Below, in pieces: positions 52,742 to 60,118 of a stretch of 64,000 nucleotides of DNA. Source of the stretch: Flavobacteriales bacterium (GTDB lineage: Bacteria > Bacteroidota > Bacteroidia > Flavobacteriales_F > PHOS-HE28). The notes beneath the pieces were generated by a model. It was not told the origin of the DNA and ran no database searches. It worked only from the letters and a program-made list of their open reading frames with translations. The stretch lies in contig JADJQW010000002.1 in the NCBI GenBank assembly GCA_016712535.1, forward strand, positions 1,922,001-1,986,000. The letters are read 5' to 3'. Positions within the stretch are counted from its first letter, which is position 1, and the number at the start of each line of letters is the position of its first letter. The position numbers and the translations under genes are program-made.

Positions 52742-53122
52742 ATGAAGTTCCTGCACAAGACCTTCGAACTGAAGAAGAAGGAGATCATCGAGGTTGACAT
52801 CGATGTGGCCACCAAGGTGAAGTTCATGACCGGCCGCGATTTCAAGCACTACAAGCAGGGCAAGACCCACACCTACTACGGCGGCTTCTTCGAGGAATCG
52901 CCTGTGCGGTTCGTGGTGCCCTTCGAGTCCGTTTGGAATGTGGTGGTCGAGAAAGGGACCTTCCGCAATCCAATGGAGGTGAATGGCAAGTGCGGCGTTC
53001 TGCCGCCCAATAGCACGGTGCGCTCAACCGTAGCCAGTGACGCCCCTGAGCATGTGCGCCTGGCCGAGGCGGCTGAAGCCGAAGGCGCCGGCGAATTGCC
53101 TGAGCCCGAGCAGGGCCTGTGA
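52742..53122 (+). CDS. DUF1883-domain protein
   Basis: 126 residues. The core EVDIDVATKVKFMTGRDFKH, then YYGGFFEESPVRFVVPF and VWNVVVEKG, matches DUF1883 from its order of YYGG, PVR and the WxVVV strand. Small beta-rich cytosolic protein; the function is not established. The C-terminal tail is acidic and low complexity (EAAEAEGAGELPEPEQGL). It lies between a universal stress gene and an unknown membrane protein. Confidence 0.8.
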   Translation: MKFLHKTFELKKKEIIEVDIDVATKVKFMTGRDFKHYKQGKTHTYYGGFFEESPVRFVVPFESVWNVVVEKGTFRNPMEVNGKCGVLPPNSTVRSTVASDAPEHVRLAEAAEAEGAGELPEPEQGL

Positions 53123-53180
53123 TGCCCACGAACTGATCGGCGACCGACAGCGTTATCCGTACGCAACAGAGATCGTACCG

Positions 53181-53888
53181 ATGGCCACGAATACCGAGCG
53201 CGAGCGGCTGGAAAAGGTCCTCTTGGGACAAGCCAGCGTACTCCAAGAAGTGCATGAGCTGCTGGCTGATGAAGCTCACCGCGATGAACTGTTGCGCGCC
53301 TGTTTGCGCGCCTCACGAAGACCGATTCCGATTGATCTGCCGGTTGCCGAGCCTGAAAGGGTCTACTCGCTCAGTGCCATCCGTGCCCTCTGCATCAAGC
53401 ATCGCCTTCGGTTCCTCGAAGGTGCCTATTACAAGGGGGCCATCCCGGGCCAAGCCATCTATGGCATGAGGCAGGTCGAGCGGCGCGTCGGACAAACCGT
53501 GACGAGTTACATGATCATGGCCCCGTCGGGGCAGTTCAAGCTCTGCGATAGCGAGGTCGATCCCTTGCTGTTCGTCCCGATTGGCGGTGATCAGTATTAC
53601 TTGGTCGCGCGCTGGGGCGGCGACCTATCGCCAGTGCGGGCCTTCGCGTTCTGGGTGGTGCGAAAGCCGGTCAATCTGGCCTTGGCGGTGTTGGCGGCCT
53701 CTGTGCTGCTCGCTTCGCTCATGCCATCGAGCCTGATTGGCGATGCGGCTTATCCGCTAATGAACGGCAAACGGCTGCTGTTCCTTTTCTGGAGCTTCAT
53801 GGTGATCAGTGGCTTCACCCTCTTCGGATGGTTCGCCTTCTTCGGGCAGTTCAGCAAGGACGCCTGGAACAGCCGCTATTTCAACTGA
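53181..53888 (+). CDS. hypothetical membrane protein
   Basis: 235 residues from ATG 53181, the first in-frame Met past the DUF1883 gene. A soluble N-terminal region (~1-155, with SLSAIRALCIKHRLRFLEGA and YYLVARWGGDLS) precedes two transmembrane helices (LALAVLAASVLLASLMP, ~165-181, and LFLFWSFMVISGFTLFGWFA) and a short tail. The soluble part has an ordered look but I do not recognise it. The stop TGA directly abuts the stop of a convergent small gene. Confidence 0.72.
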   Translation: MATNTERERLEKVLLGQASVLQEVHELLADEAHRDELLRACLRASRRPIPIDLPVAEPERVYSLSAIRALCIKHRLRFLEGAYYKGAIPGQAIYGMRQVERRVGQTVTSYMIMAPSGQFKLCDSEVDPLLFVPIGGDQYYLVARWGGDLSPVRAFAFWVVRKPVNLALAVLAASVLLASLMPSSLIGDAAYPLMNGKRLLFLFWSFMVISGFTLFGWFAFFGQFSKDAWNSRYFN

Positions 53889-54083
53889 TCACGGTTTTCG
53901 ACCCAGTCCTGCGGACAGGGCTGGCCTGCAAACGCAAGCGGTGCGGAACCACCGCTTCAATTCTTCGCGCTCCTCCGGCAGTAAGCGCTTGAAGGCCTTG
54001 CGCAGCTCTTTCCTGAAGGTGCGATGGTCTGCGTGGCTGATCTTATCGAGGACCTCTTGGTAGTAGCTTACGGGGGCGCGCAT
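53889..54083 (-). CDS. small hypothetical basic protein
   Basis: 64 residues from ATG 54083; a longer frame to 54182 is possible but adds unlikely sequence. The peptide is helical and charged (EVLDKISHADHRTFRKELRK, then RLLPEEREELKRWFRTA). No known family. It faces the stop of the membrane protein, sharing TGATCA. Coding is supported by clean termination and amphipathic helix pattern only. Confidence 0.55.
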   Translation of the reverse strand: MRAPVSYYQEVLDKISHADHRTFRKELRKAFKRLLPEEREELKRWFRTACVCRPALSAGLGRKP

Positions 54084-54178
54084 GGATGTGGATTGCTTGG
54101 CCGATACGTCAGTGCTGGACGGCTTGTTTCGTCCCTCGCTTGTTCGGATGCTCAGCGATCGGCGCGGGCAGAAGCGCA

Positions 54179-54574
54179 TCAACGCTTCTTGCTCCGAACA
54201 GGCTGGGCCTCAACGATCCAATTGCGCCCGGCTCGTTGGTGCACAACGAACCGGCGAACTCGGAACCCGAGCGGGGTGCAGGCCCGAAGGGTCCAGGTGC
54301 CAGTTCTGACTTCCGAAAGGTCGAAGTCCATCCGTTCAGAGGCTTCGAACTGTTCCACCACGTTGCCATTGGCATTGAGGAGGTCCACCCGGTAAGTGCC
54401 GGGTGGGAAACGCATTTCCACGATATCCGGGTCATTCGTCTCCAACATGGCGATTCGCTCATCGTCAGCGGTCATGGCCGGTGCCGTAATCGGCATGTAA
54501 GCCAGATCGCCTTGGGCTAATGCGCCTTTTGAGCTCGCGGCCAGCGCGAGCGCGAGGAATACGCTCCGTTGCAT
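54179..54574 (-). CDS. hypothetical exported protein
   Basis: 131 residues from ATG 54574, chosen because the signal peptide begins there (SVFLALALAASSKGALAQG). The mature domain is beta-rich (IVEMRFPPGTYRVDLLNANG, then MDFDLSEVRTGTWTLRACT) and basic at its end (PVRSKKR). It may be a small beta-sandwich, but no family is recognised. An earlier Met at 54634 would extend it toward the tRNA gene. Confidence 0.65.
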   Translation of the reverse strand: MQRSVFLALALAASSKGALAQGDLAYMPITAPAMTADDERIAMLETNDPDIVEMRFPPGTYRVDLLNANGNVVEQFEASERMDFDLSEVRTGTWTLRACTPLGFRVRRFVVHQRAGRNWIVEAQPVRSKKR

Positions 54575-54639
54575 GGCGGCCTCATACGGCACGGGGCACC
54601 TTGCGGTTCGCCGATCCTTCGCAACTTCGCCCACCCCTC

Positions 54640-54713
54640 GGGGCTGTAGCTCAGCTGGCCAGAGCGCGTCGTTCGCAATGACGAGGTCGTGGGTTCGACT
54701 CCCATCAGCTCCA
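54640..54713 (+). tRNA. tRNA-Ala (anticodon CGC)
   Basis: A 74-base cloverleaf. Acceptor GGGGCTG pairs with CAGCTCC (one G-T). The D arm is GCTC...GAGC, the anticodon stem CGTCG/TGACG, with loop TTCGCAA giving anticodon CGC (codon GCG, alanine). The T arm is GTGGG-TTCGACT-CCCAT. The discriminator is A, and CCA is not encoded (ACC follows). Confidence 0.95.
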
Positions 54714-54735
54714 CCCGAACTGGAAACGGTGCACC

Positions 54736-54972
54736 ATGTCCACCATCATTGATGTGAGAACCCCTGAGGAATTCGCAGAGGGGAATGTGCCCGGCTCGGT
54801 GAATATCCCGCTCGATCTGCTCCCTCTGCGCATTGAGGAAATCCGACGCATGGAGCCGCCTATCGTTCTCTGCTGCCGCAGCGGCGCACGTAGCGGGGTT
54901 GCCTTGGGCATGCTGCAGGCTGCTGGTCTTGAACAGGCGGCCAATGGCGGTGGTTGGACGGCACTGCTCTAA
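54736..54972 (+). CDS. single-domain rhodanese-like protein
   Basis: 78 residues. Compact rhodanese: STIIDVRTPEEFAEGNVPGS, then IVLCCRSGARSGVALG with the active cysteine in CCRSGARSG (the second C of CC, by fit with CxxG loops). It starts 22 bases after the tRNA gene. Cytosolic; the substrate is probably thiosulfate or a protein persulfide. A TAATG overlap joins its end to the next, exported rhodanese. Confidence 0.9.
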   Translation: MSTIIDVRTPEEFAEGNVPGSVNIPLDLLPLRIEEIRRMEPPIVLCCRSGARSGVALGMLQAAGLEQAANGGGWTALL

Positions 54973-54983
54973 TGGTAAGCAAC

Positions 54984-55394
54984 ATGAAACACGCATTCCT
55001 CCTCGCCTTCAGCTCCCTGGTACTTTCGCCTTGCGCGCTCGCTCAAGTGCAAGCTCCGGTTCAATCCGCAGCGAAGGCGGCGCCGCAGGAGCTGCCCCCG
55101 TCCGAATTCCAGCGGCTTGCAGCTTTGGGCACCCACCAGTTGATTGATGTGCGGACGCCCCAGGAATTCAGCGGCGGCCACCTTGCCGGTGCCATCAACC
55201 TTGACTGGACAGCGGCGGACTATGAGGCCGCGTTCTCGCGCATTGACGCCAGCAGGCCCGTGCTCTTGTATTGTCACAGTGGAGGTCGCAGCGAACAGGC
55301 GTTGGAGCACTTGGTGGGCAAGGGCTATCGCGTGCAGCATCTCGAGGGGGGGATCGCTGCATGGCGCAAGGCCGGCTTGGTGGTGGTGAAGTAG
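54984..55394 (+). CDS. exported rhodanese-domain protein
   Basis: 136 residues from ATG 54984; ATG 54972, overlapping the previous stop as TAATG, is the alternative. The signal peptide (HAFLLAFSSLVLSPCALAQ) precedes a rhodanese domain: QLIDVRTPQEFSGGHLAGAI, then LLYCHSGGRSEQALEHLV with active cysteine in CHSGGRS, and GGIAAWRKAGL. A periplasmic sulfurtransferase; its adjacent cytosolic counterpart suggests paired action across the membrane. Confidence 0.9.
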   Translation: MKHAFLLAFSSLVLSPCALAQVQAPVQSAAKAAPQELPPSEFQRLAALGTHQLIDVRTPQEFSGGHLAGAINLDWTAADYEAAFSRIDASRPVLLYCHSGGRSEQALEHLVGKGYRVQHLEGGIAAWRKAGLVVVK

Positions 55395-55409
55395 GCCCGC
55401 TTCGAACGA

Positions 55410-55439
55410 GCAACGCCCCCTGATGCCAGGAGGCGTTGC
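55410..55439. terminator. terminator-like hairpin between convergent genes
   Basis: GCAACGCC (55410-55417) pairs with GGCGTTGC (55432-55439), with an internal CCT/AGG pairing and one mismatch. Follows the exported rhodanese and precedes the beta-barrel gene's 3' end. Confidence 0.6.
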
Positions 55440-55455
55440 GCGAGGAGATGGGCGC

Positions 55456-56065
55456 CTACTTATCGTCGTCGCCGAGATTGATCCCTATCGTGAGGCCGTA
55501 GGTGAGGTAACGGGAGCCGATGTCCTGAACCGTAGGATTATCACTGAAGACCCGGCTGAGTCCGAAGCTCACGCCCGGTTGCACGGTGAATAGTCCCATG
55601 TCGAAGCCCAAGGCGGCATCAAGGTTCAGGGAGCCCTTTGCGGTAATCGCCACGGTTGTACCCGATTTCGTCGTTGCGGTTGTCGACGCTGAGCAGCACG
55701 TCGTAAGTGGGTCCCACCATGAAGCGCAGGTCGAACTGGTAGCTATCGATGATCCGGTAGCCTACCAATGCATTCAGTTTCAGGTTGGTCCGAACCAGGT
55801 CGTCCTCGAAGAGGAGTGTGTCGTTGTTCAGCACTTTGTAAGCCGTTGAGCTGCGACCGAAATGCGCTCCAGGCTGGAAGAAAAGCCGGTTCCCGAAGCG
55901 CAGGTCGGCGCCGAGCTGCCAGCCCACATTGGCCTTGTATTCCAAGCCCAGGCCTGGATTCGTGATGTTCTGGAAGTTGACTCCCGCTTGCGGGTTGATC
56001 TGGACTTGGGCGGCCGCGTTCACGGTTAGCAGGGCGGCAGCAAGGACGACGAGTTGCTTTTTCAT
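55456..56065 (-). pseudogene. outer-membrane beta-barrel protein gene, frameshifted (PorT/PF13568-like)
   Basis: From ATG 56065 the frame gives a signal peptide (LVVLAAALLTVNAAAQ) and beta strands to NRGDYRKGLPEP, where it stops early. A second frame, overlapping from about 55640-55665, continues with VAITAKGSLNLDAALGFDMG and ends RYLTYGLTIGINLG at 55456. Joining the frames gives a barrel of ~200 residues, normal for the small outer-membrane beta-barrel family. Either a real inactivating frameshift or a read/assembly error. Confidence 0.8.
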
Positions 56066-56187
56066 GGTTGGCCTTGTTTGGCAGCCGCGGTTTGCGAATC
56101 GCGTGCCAGCGAACCTGCTACCGGTCATTTGGGCGTTTGCCGTTGCTCAGAACCCACTACTTTGCAGCACCTTAACCAAACCATGAG

Positions 56188-57399
56188 ATGAAGCACCACT
56201 ACGCGGCAGCGCTGGCTTTGATCACGACCGGCGCCAGCTTTGGGCAGGAATGCGCGAACGGCAGGTATTCAACGGCCAATCTCTTCCCCGATGTCACCGT
56301 TACCAGCGCGGTAGTCTTCGGCAGTAACACCGGCGTGAGCGGCAGCAACCAGACCCTGCGGATGGATGTGTATGAGCCAACTGGTGATGCGCTGGCATTG
56401 CGTCCAGTGGTGATCTGCGCCTTCGGAGGCTCATTCGTCGGCGGTGCACGTGCCGATGTCGCCCCGATCTGTACCGATTTCGCGAAGCGCGGCTATGTGG
56501 CTGTGGCCAATGATTACCGCGTGGGCTTCTTCCTGCCCAACCAGACCACCACCACGCGTGCGGTGATGCGCGGCGCCCACGATATGCGGGCCTGCGTGCG
56601 CTACCTGCGCAAGAGCGTTGCGGAGCTTGGCAATCCCTATGGAATCGATACCACCCGCATCTTCATTGGCGGCGTTTCCGCCGGAGCGATCAGCGCGGTG
56701 CATGCCATGTACCTGGATGAAGAGAGCGAGGTGCCGGCGGTGATCGCGCCTGAAATGGCCAGTCTTGGCGGAATTGAAGGCAACAGCGGGAACCCCGGCT
56801 ATTCAAGCAGGGCCTTGGCCTGCTACAGCTTCAGCGGCGCCATTGGCGATTCGAGTTGGATCAACGTCGGCGACCCGCCTCTTGCCAGCATCCACGAAGT
56901 GGGCGATGGCGTGGTGCCCTATTACACGGCGCCTGTTTATGTGGTGGGGCTTCCAACCGGGCTCACGGCCAGCGGCAGCCATGATATCCACCTGCGCGCC
57001 GACCACGTGGGAATGGTGAATTGCTTCAAGAGCTACCCTGGCACCGGTCACGTTGGCTATTTGAGCACCGACCAGGCCAACGCCTTGAATTGGACCGCAC
57101 TCTTCCTCAGCGAGCTCGCGTGCAATCAGACCGTCACATGCGGGCTGAGCACAGATGTGGCCGAAGCACCGGAGAGCAGCAGCGCGCCATACCCGAATCC
57201 CACCCACGGCCCACTTCGATTCCATATGCCGTTGAATGGGATGGTGGAAGTGATTGACCTCGGTGGGCGCATTGTGCTGGCCGAGTGGCTTGGTGCCGGC
57301 ATAGCCACCCTTGATCTGTCGGGCTTACCCGAAGGAGCTTATGTGGTGCGTTCTTCTGATTCGAGCATGCAGCCCTTCAAGGTGATGCGCTCGAACTAA
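56188..57399 (+). CDS. secreted alpha/beta-hydrolase (esterase-like) with T9SS type A sorting domain
   Basis: 403 residues. The signal peptide ends GASFGQ. Oxyanion segment AFGGSF (80-ish), nucleophile elbow GGVSAGAI (S164 in GVSAG) and a late histidine region (GTGHVGYLSTD). The C-terminal ~80 residues (APYPNPTHGPLRFHMPLNGM, VIDLGGRIVL, EGAYVVRSSDSSMQPFKVM) are a type A sorting domain. Paralogue of the esterase at 26032-27279, about 30 kb away, with the same nucleophile position. Function on an ester substrate is inferred. Confidence 0.9.
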   Translation: MKHHYAAALALITTGASFGQECANGRYSTANLFPDVTVTSAVVFGSNTGVSGSNQTLRMDVYEPTGDALALRPVVICAFGGSFVGGARADVAPICTDFAKRGYVAVANDYRVGFFLPNQTTTTRAVMRGAHDMRACVRYLRKSVAELGNPYGIDTTRIFIGGVSAGAISAVHAMYLDEESEVPAVIAPEMASLGGIEGNSGNPGYSSRALACYSFSGAIGDSSWINVGDPPLASIHEVGDGVVPYYTAPVYVVGLPTGLTASGSHDIHLRADHVGMVNCFKSYPGTGHVGYLSTDQANALNWTALFLSELACNQTVTCGLSTDVAEAPESSSAPYPNPTHGPLRFHMPLNGMVEVIDLGGRIVLAEWLGAGIATLDLSGLPEGAYVVRSSDSSMQPFKVMRSN

Positions 57400-57468
57400 A
57401 GAGCAACTTAAAATCATCAGTCGGGCTTCGCGAGGACCTTTGACGCCCATGCTTCGTTGCGGGAAGCC

Positions 57469-58581
57469 TCACGCAGCTGCGGCTAGGCTCTGTTTCTGCG
57501 CCTCATCTGGGCGCCAGACCCTCATCGCTCGCAACAAGAAAAAAATGGAAATGCCCTCTAGCGCACGAATCTCACCGCTCCCGGCACCGATTGCGGGCGG
57601 AGCAGATAGACGCCGCTTGGGAACGGGAAAGGGATGCTGACGCGCCCCCGGCATCATGCTGACCCGGAGGATCTCACGTCCGGTAGCGTCGATGATGCTC
57701 GCAGCGCTCTGCGTCAGTTGATACGAGCTGGTGATGACCAATTCATCGTCAATCACCTGGACACGCGCTTGAAGCCGCGCCATTTCACCCAAGCCGGCCT
57801 CGGGTCCCCAGATGGACGTGACCCATTCCGGGTGATCGATGTATGGATTGCGGTTGCCCTGTATCACATACACTGAATCGTTGCGAGCACGCTCTTTGGC
57901 GCTCACGGGATCCAGCGTGTGCCATGCAAGCAGCACGCTTTCCGCCCAGGGCAGGAACTCGCCTGTTGACAAGATAGGCGCAGGCCAGTTGGCGGATTCG
58001 TTCAAGTATCTCGTGAGCATGTATAGGTGCCCACGTGCCAGATCGCCTTTATAGGGGTCTATCGGCTCGAACACGGTGCCGCTGCAATCCGGCCACGAGC
58101 AAGGGCCGCGCTTGCCTCCGTTCTGGCTGGTCCAAGAGGCGGATGCCACCGTGCCATAAGGCAAATTGCCGCGTTGCTGGTTCACCCAGGCATCCGTTGG
58201 AAAGATGTGGTTCAGGTCGGTGTTCATCGGCAGGGCATCATTGAACCAGCTCACCGGGAAGGAGTGCTCCCGGTTGAAGCAATCACCCTCACCGTTGTAC
58301 GTGCCGCACTGATCCGACACGAACTGATAACTGTAGGGCAGGGTACCGCCCGGGACATCGCTGTAAATGTCCCATACGCTCCCGTCCGGTCTCCGATCGG
58401 TTCGTGCAAAGGCCGACCAGAGCTGGCTGTAGGCGAGCACCGAATGAGGGCTGATGATCTCATTGAGCGCAGCGCGAAGGGCTTCGCCAGTGAGGCCTTG
58501 CGCGGAGTCGTAATAGCCGGGCGGTGGTTGCGCCGAAACCGTCAGTACCGGGGCAAGGAGTGCAAACGCATATCGGAACAT
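57469..58581 (-). CDS. secreted endonuclease I (EndA/NucM-type) with frameshifted T9SS sorting domain
   Basis: 370 residues from ATG 58581. The signal peptide (FALLAPVLTVSAQ) is followed by the endonuclease I domain: FNREHSFPVSWF, MNTDLNHIFPTDAWVN and WHTLDPVSAKERARND, with the H-N-H active site in NREHSF. It degrades extracellular DNA. The T9SS tail is in frame up to GREILRVSMMPGAR. The expected ending, FPFPSGVYLLRPQSVPGAV then RFVR and a stop at 57558, is in another frame. The current frame reads 30 codons of basic tail beyond that stop. A run-rich stretch (CCCTTTCCCGTTCCC, ~57618-57633) is the likely shift site. Confidence 0.87.
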   Translation of the reverse strand: MFRYAFALLAPVLTVSAQPPPGYYDSAQGLTGEALRAALNEIISPHSVLAYSQLWSAFARTDRRPDGSVWDIYSDVPGGTLPYSYQFVSDQCGTYNGEGDCFNREHSFPVSWFNDALPMNTDLNHIFPTDAWVNQQRGNLPYGTVASASWTSQNGGKRGPCSWPDCSGTVFEPIDPYKGDLARGHLYMLTRYLNESANWPAPILSTGEFLPWAESVLLAWHTLDPVSAKERARNDSVYVIQGNRNPYIDHPEWVTSIWGPEAGLGEMARLQARVQVIDDELVITSSYQLTQSAASIIDATGREILRVSMMPGARQHPFPVPKRRLSAPPAIGAGSGEIRALEGISIFFLLRAMRVWRPDEAQKQSLAAAA

Positions 58582-58660
58582 GGCGTGCAAAGGAAAGCCG
58601 TTGCGCATGAAGCAGGCCTGCTACATTGCGGGCGCAGCACCCAGTTCAAGCCCCATCCGC

Positions 58661-59644
58661 ATGGCATTGCATCGTCGCCGTTTCATCCAGCTTGGATTGG
58701 CTGGGTCAGCCGCTTACCTGGCCGGTTGCGGTGAACGAAGCGAAGGAGCGCTGCGGCAGAAGGTGCCTGGTGCGCGTGCCGATGGCCCTTTGGTGCTGAG
58801 CACTTGGGACCATGGACTGCCAGCGAACGAGAAGGCGTGGGAAGTGCTGCAGAATGGAGGAAGCGTGCTCGACGCCGTGGAGCAAGGGGTGATGGTCGTG
58901 GAGAGCGACTTCACCAATCGAAGCGTGGGGCTCGGCGGCAATCCCGATCGCGATGGCCATGTCACCTTGGACGCCTGCATCCAGGACCACGACGGAAGGG
59001 CGGGTGCCGTGGCGTTCGTGCAACGGTACGAGCATCCGGTCAGCATCGCGCGCGCAGTGATGGAGCGCACCCCGCACGTGATGCTCGTTGGCGCCGGCGC
59101 TCAGCAATGGGCAGCCGGGAATGGCTTCAGCCCCCGCGAGGTTGATCTGCCCGAAGTACGCGCCGCTTGGCAGGAGTGGTTGAAGACATCTGATTATTCC
59201 CCGGTGGCCAACATCGAGAACCACGACACCATCGGCATGGTGGCCATGGATGCGCAGGGCCGGTTAGCGGGTTCCTGCACCACCAGCGGAATGGCCTACA
59301 AGGTGCATGGTCGGGTGGGAGATAGTCCGATCATTGGTGCGGGCCTCTTCGTTGATGGTGAAGCGGGCGCTGCTTGCGCGACCGGTGTCGGTGAATTGGT
59401 GATCCGGATCGCAGGCAGCCACACCGTGGTTGAATTGATGCGCCAAGGCATGGAGCCTGAGGAAGCATGCCGCGAGGCGGTGCAACGGATCCGGCGCAAG
59501 CACAAGGACTTATCGAAGATGCAAGTAGGCTTCTTGGCCATCCGGGCAGATGGGGCCTTCGGTGCCTACGGCTTGCAACAGGGCTTCACCTTTGCTGTGC
59601 GAACCGCGCAAGGAAACAACCTGCTGCAGGCCAGCCATGGCTAG
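58661..59644 (+). CDS. N4-(beta-N-acetylglucosaminyl)-L-asparaginase-like Ntn hydrolase
   Basis: 327 residues from ATG 58661. A Tat-type signal (HRRRFIQLGLAG) with a possible lipobox (LAGC) leads to an aspartylglucosaminidase fold. Autocleavage occurs before T190 in NHDTIGMVAMDAQG; the following SCTTSGMAYKVHGRVGDSPI is the family's substrate pocket. It would remove GlcNAc-Asn linkages from glycopeptides; L-asparaginase is the alternative. Upstream Met 58580 was rejected because it crosses the divergent gene's start. Divergent from endA. Confidence 0.92.
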   Translation: MALHRRRFIQLGLAGSAAYLAGCGERSEGALRQKVPGARADGPLVLSTWDHGLPANEKAWEVLQNGGSVLDAVEQGVMVVESDFTNRSVGLGGNPDRDGHVTLDACIQDHDGRAGAVAFVQRYEHPVSIARAVMERTPHVMLVGAGAQQWAAGNGFSPREVDLPEVRAAWQEWLKTSDYSPVANIENHDTIGMVAMDAQGRLAGSCTTSGMAYKVHGRVGDSPIIGAGLFVDGEAGAACATGVGELVIRIAGSHTVVELMRQGMEPEEACREAVQRIRRKHKDLSKMQVGFLAIRADGAFGAYGLQQGFTFAVRTAQGNNLLQASHG

Positions 59645-59684
59645 CTGGCGGATGGGCCGGTTTGGATCCCAGTGCTTTCTGCCC

Positions 59685-59692
59685 TAATTTCG
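59685..59692 (+). promoter_or_regulatory. -7 promoter box TAATTTCG upstream of 59710-60045
   Basis: A TAnnTTnG match, 17 bases before ATG 59710. Confidence 0.5.
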
Positions 59693-59709
59693 CCTTCTCT
59701 TCCCAAGGG

Positions 59710-60045
59710 ATGCTGTACCGAGCCCTGATACTCGCCGTTTTCCTAGCCAGCTTTTCAGCCTCTTCGGCGCGCGCCGATGGAGGTACTGGTTCCGGGCGCT
59801 TGCAAGTGCATTGCACCAAAGGGTCAGCCTTCGTCAGCATCCTGCTCGAGCATCACCATCGCATCGGAAAGGTGGTGCTTCAAATCCGCGACCAGCAGGG
59901 AAGGGTGATCTATCGCGAAGAGGGCAAGGCACTCACTGGCGAGTTGGTGAGGCGCCTCGACAAAGGCCAATTGCCTCGTGGCAAGCACACCTTGAGCGTG
60001 GAAGCCAAGGACCTGTTGCTCTCGCAGGAGTTCACGATCGAGTGA
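59710..60045 (+). CDS. small exported protein with sorting-domain-like beta fold
   Basis: 111 residues from ATG 59710. The signal peptide (LILAVFLASFSASSARA) is followed by a single beta-sandwich-like domain: VVLQIRDQQGRVIYREEGKA, then LPRGKHTLSVEAKDLLLSQE with the end FTIE. This GKHTLSV pattern resembles a free-standing T9SS-type CTD without a passenger. It could also be a DUF3244-like beta protein. The role is unknown. Confidence 0.65.
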   Translation: MLYRALILAVFLASFSASSARADGGTGSGRLQVHCTKGSAFVSILLEHHHRIGKVVLQIRDQQGRVIYREEGKALTGELVRRLDKGQLPRGKHTLSVEAKDLLLSQEFTIE

Positions 60046-60103
60046 ACCCGATGGACCCTCTCGGGTCCCTGATGGATCGGCTGCTCGCTCAGTCGGCCCC
60101 AGC

Positions 60104-60111
60104 TACTTTCG
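60104..60111 (+). promoter_or_regulatory. -7 promoter box TACTTTCG upstream of DASS transporter
   Basis: Reads TACTTTCG, GCCCCGC, ATG; a 7-base gap, same as in mscS, clpS and the T9SS adhesin. Confidence 0.6.
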
Positions 60112-60118
60112 GCCCCGC

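Noticed and set aside
54517..54996. Minus-strand frame with the peptide MGVEPTTSSLRTTRSGQL
   Set aside because: It is the antisense of the tRNA-Ala gene, a well-known source of false small genes.
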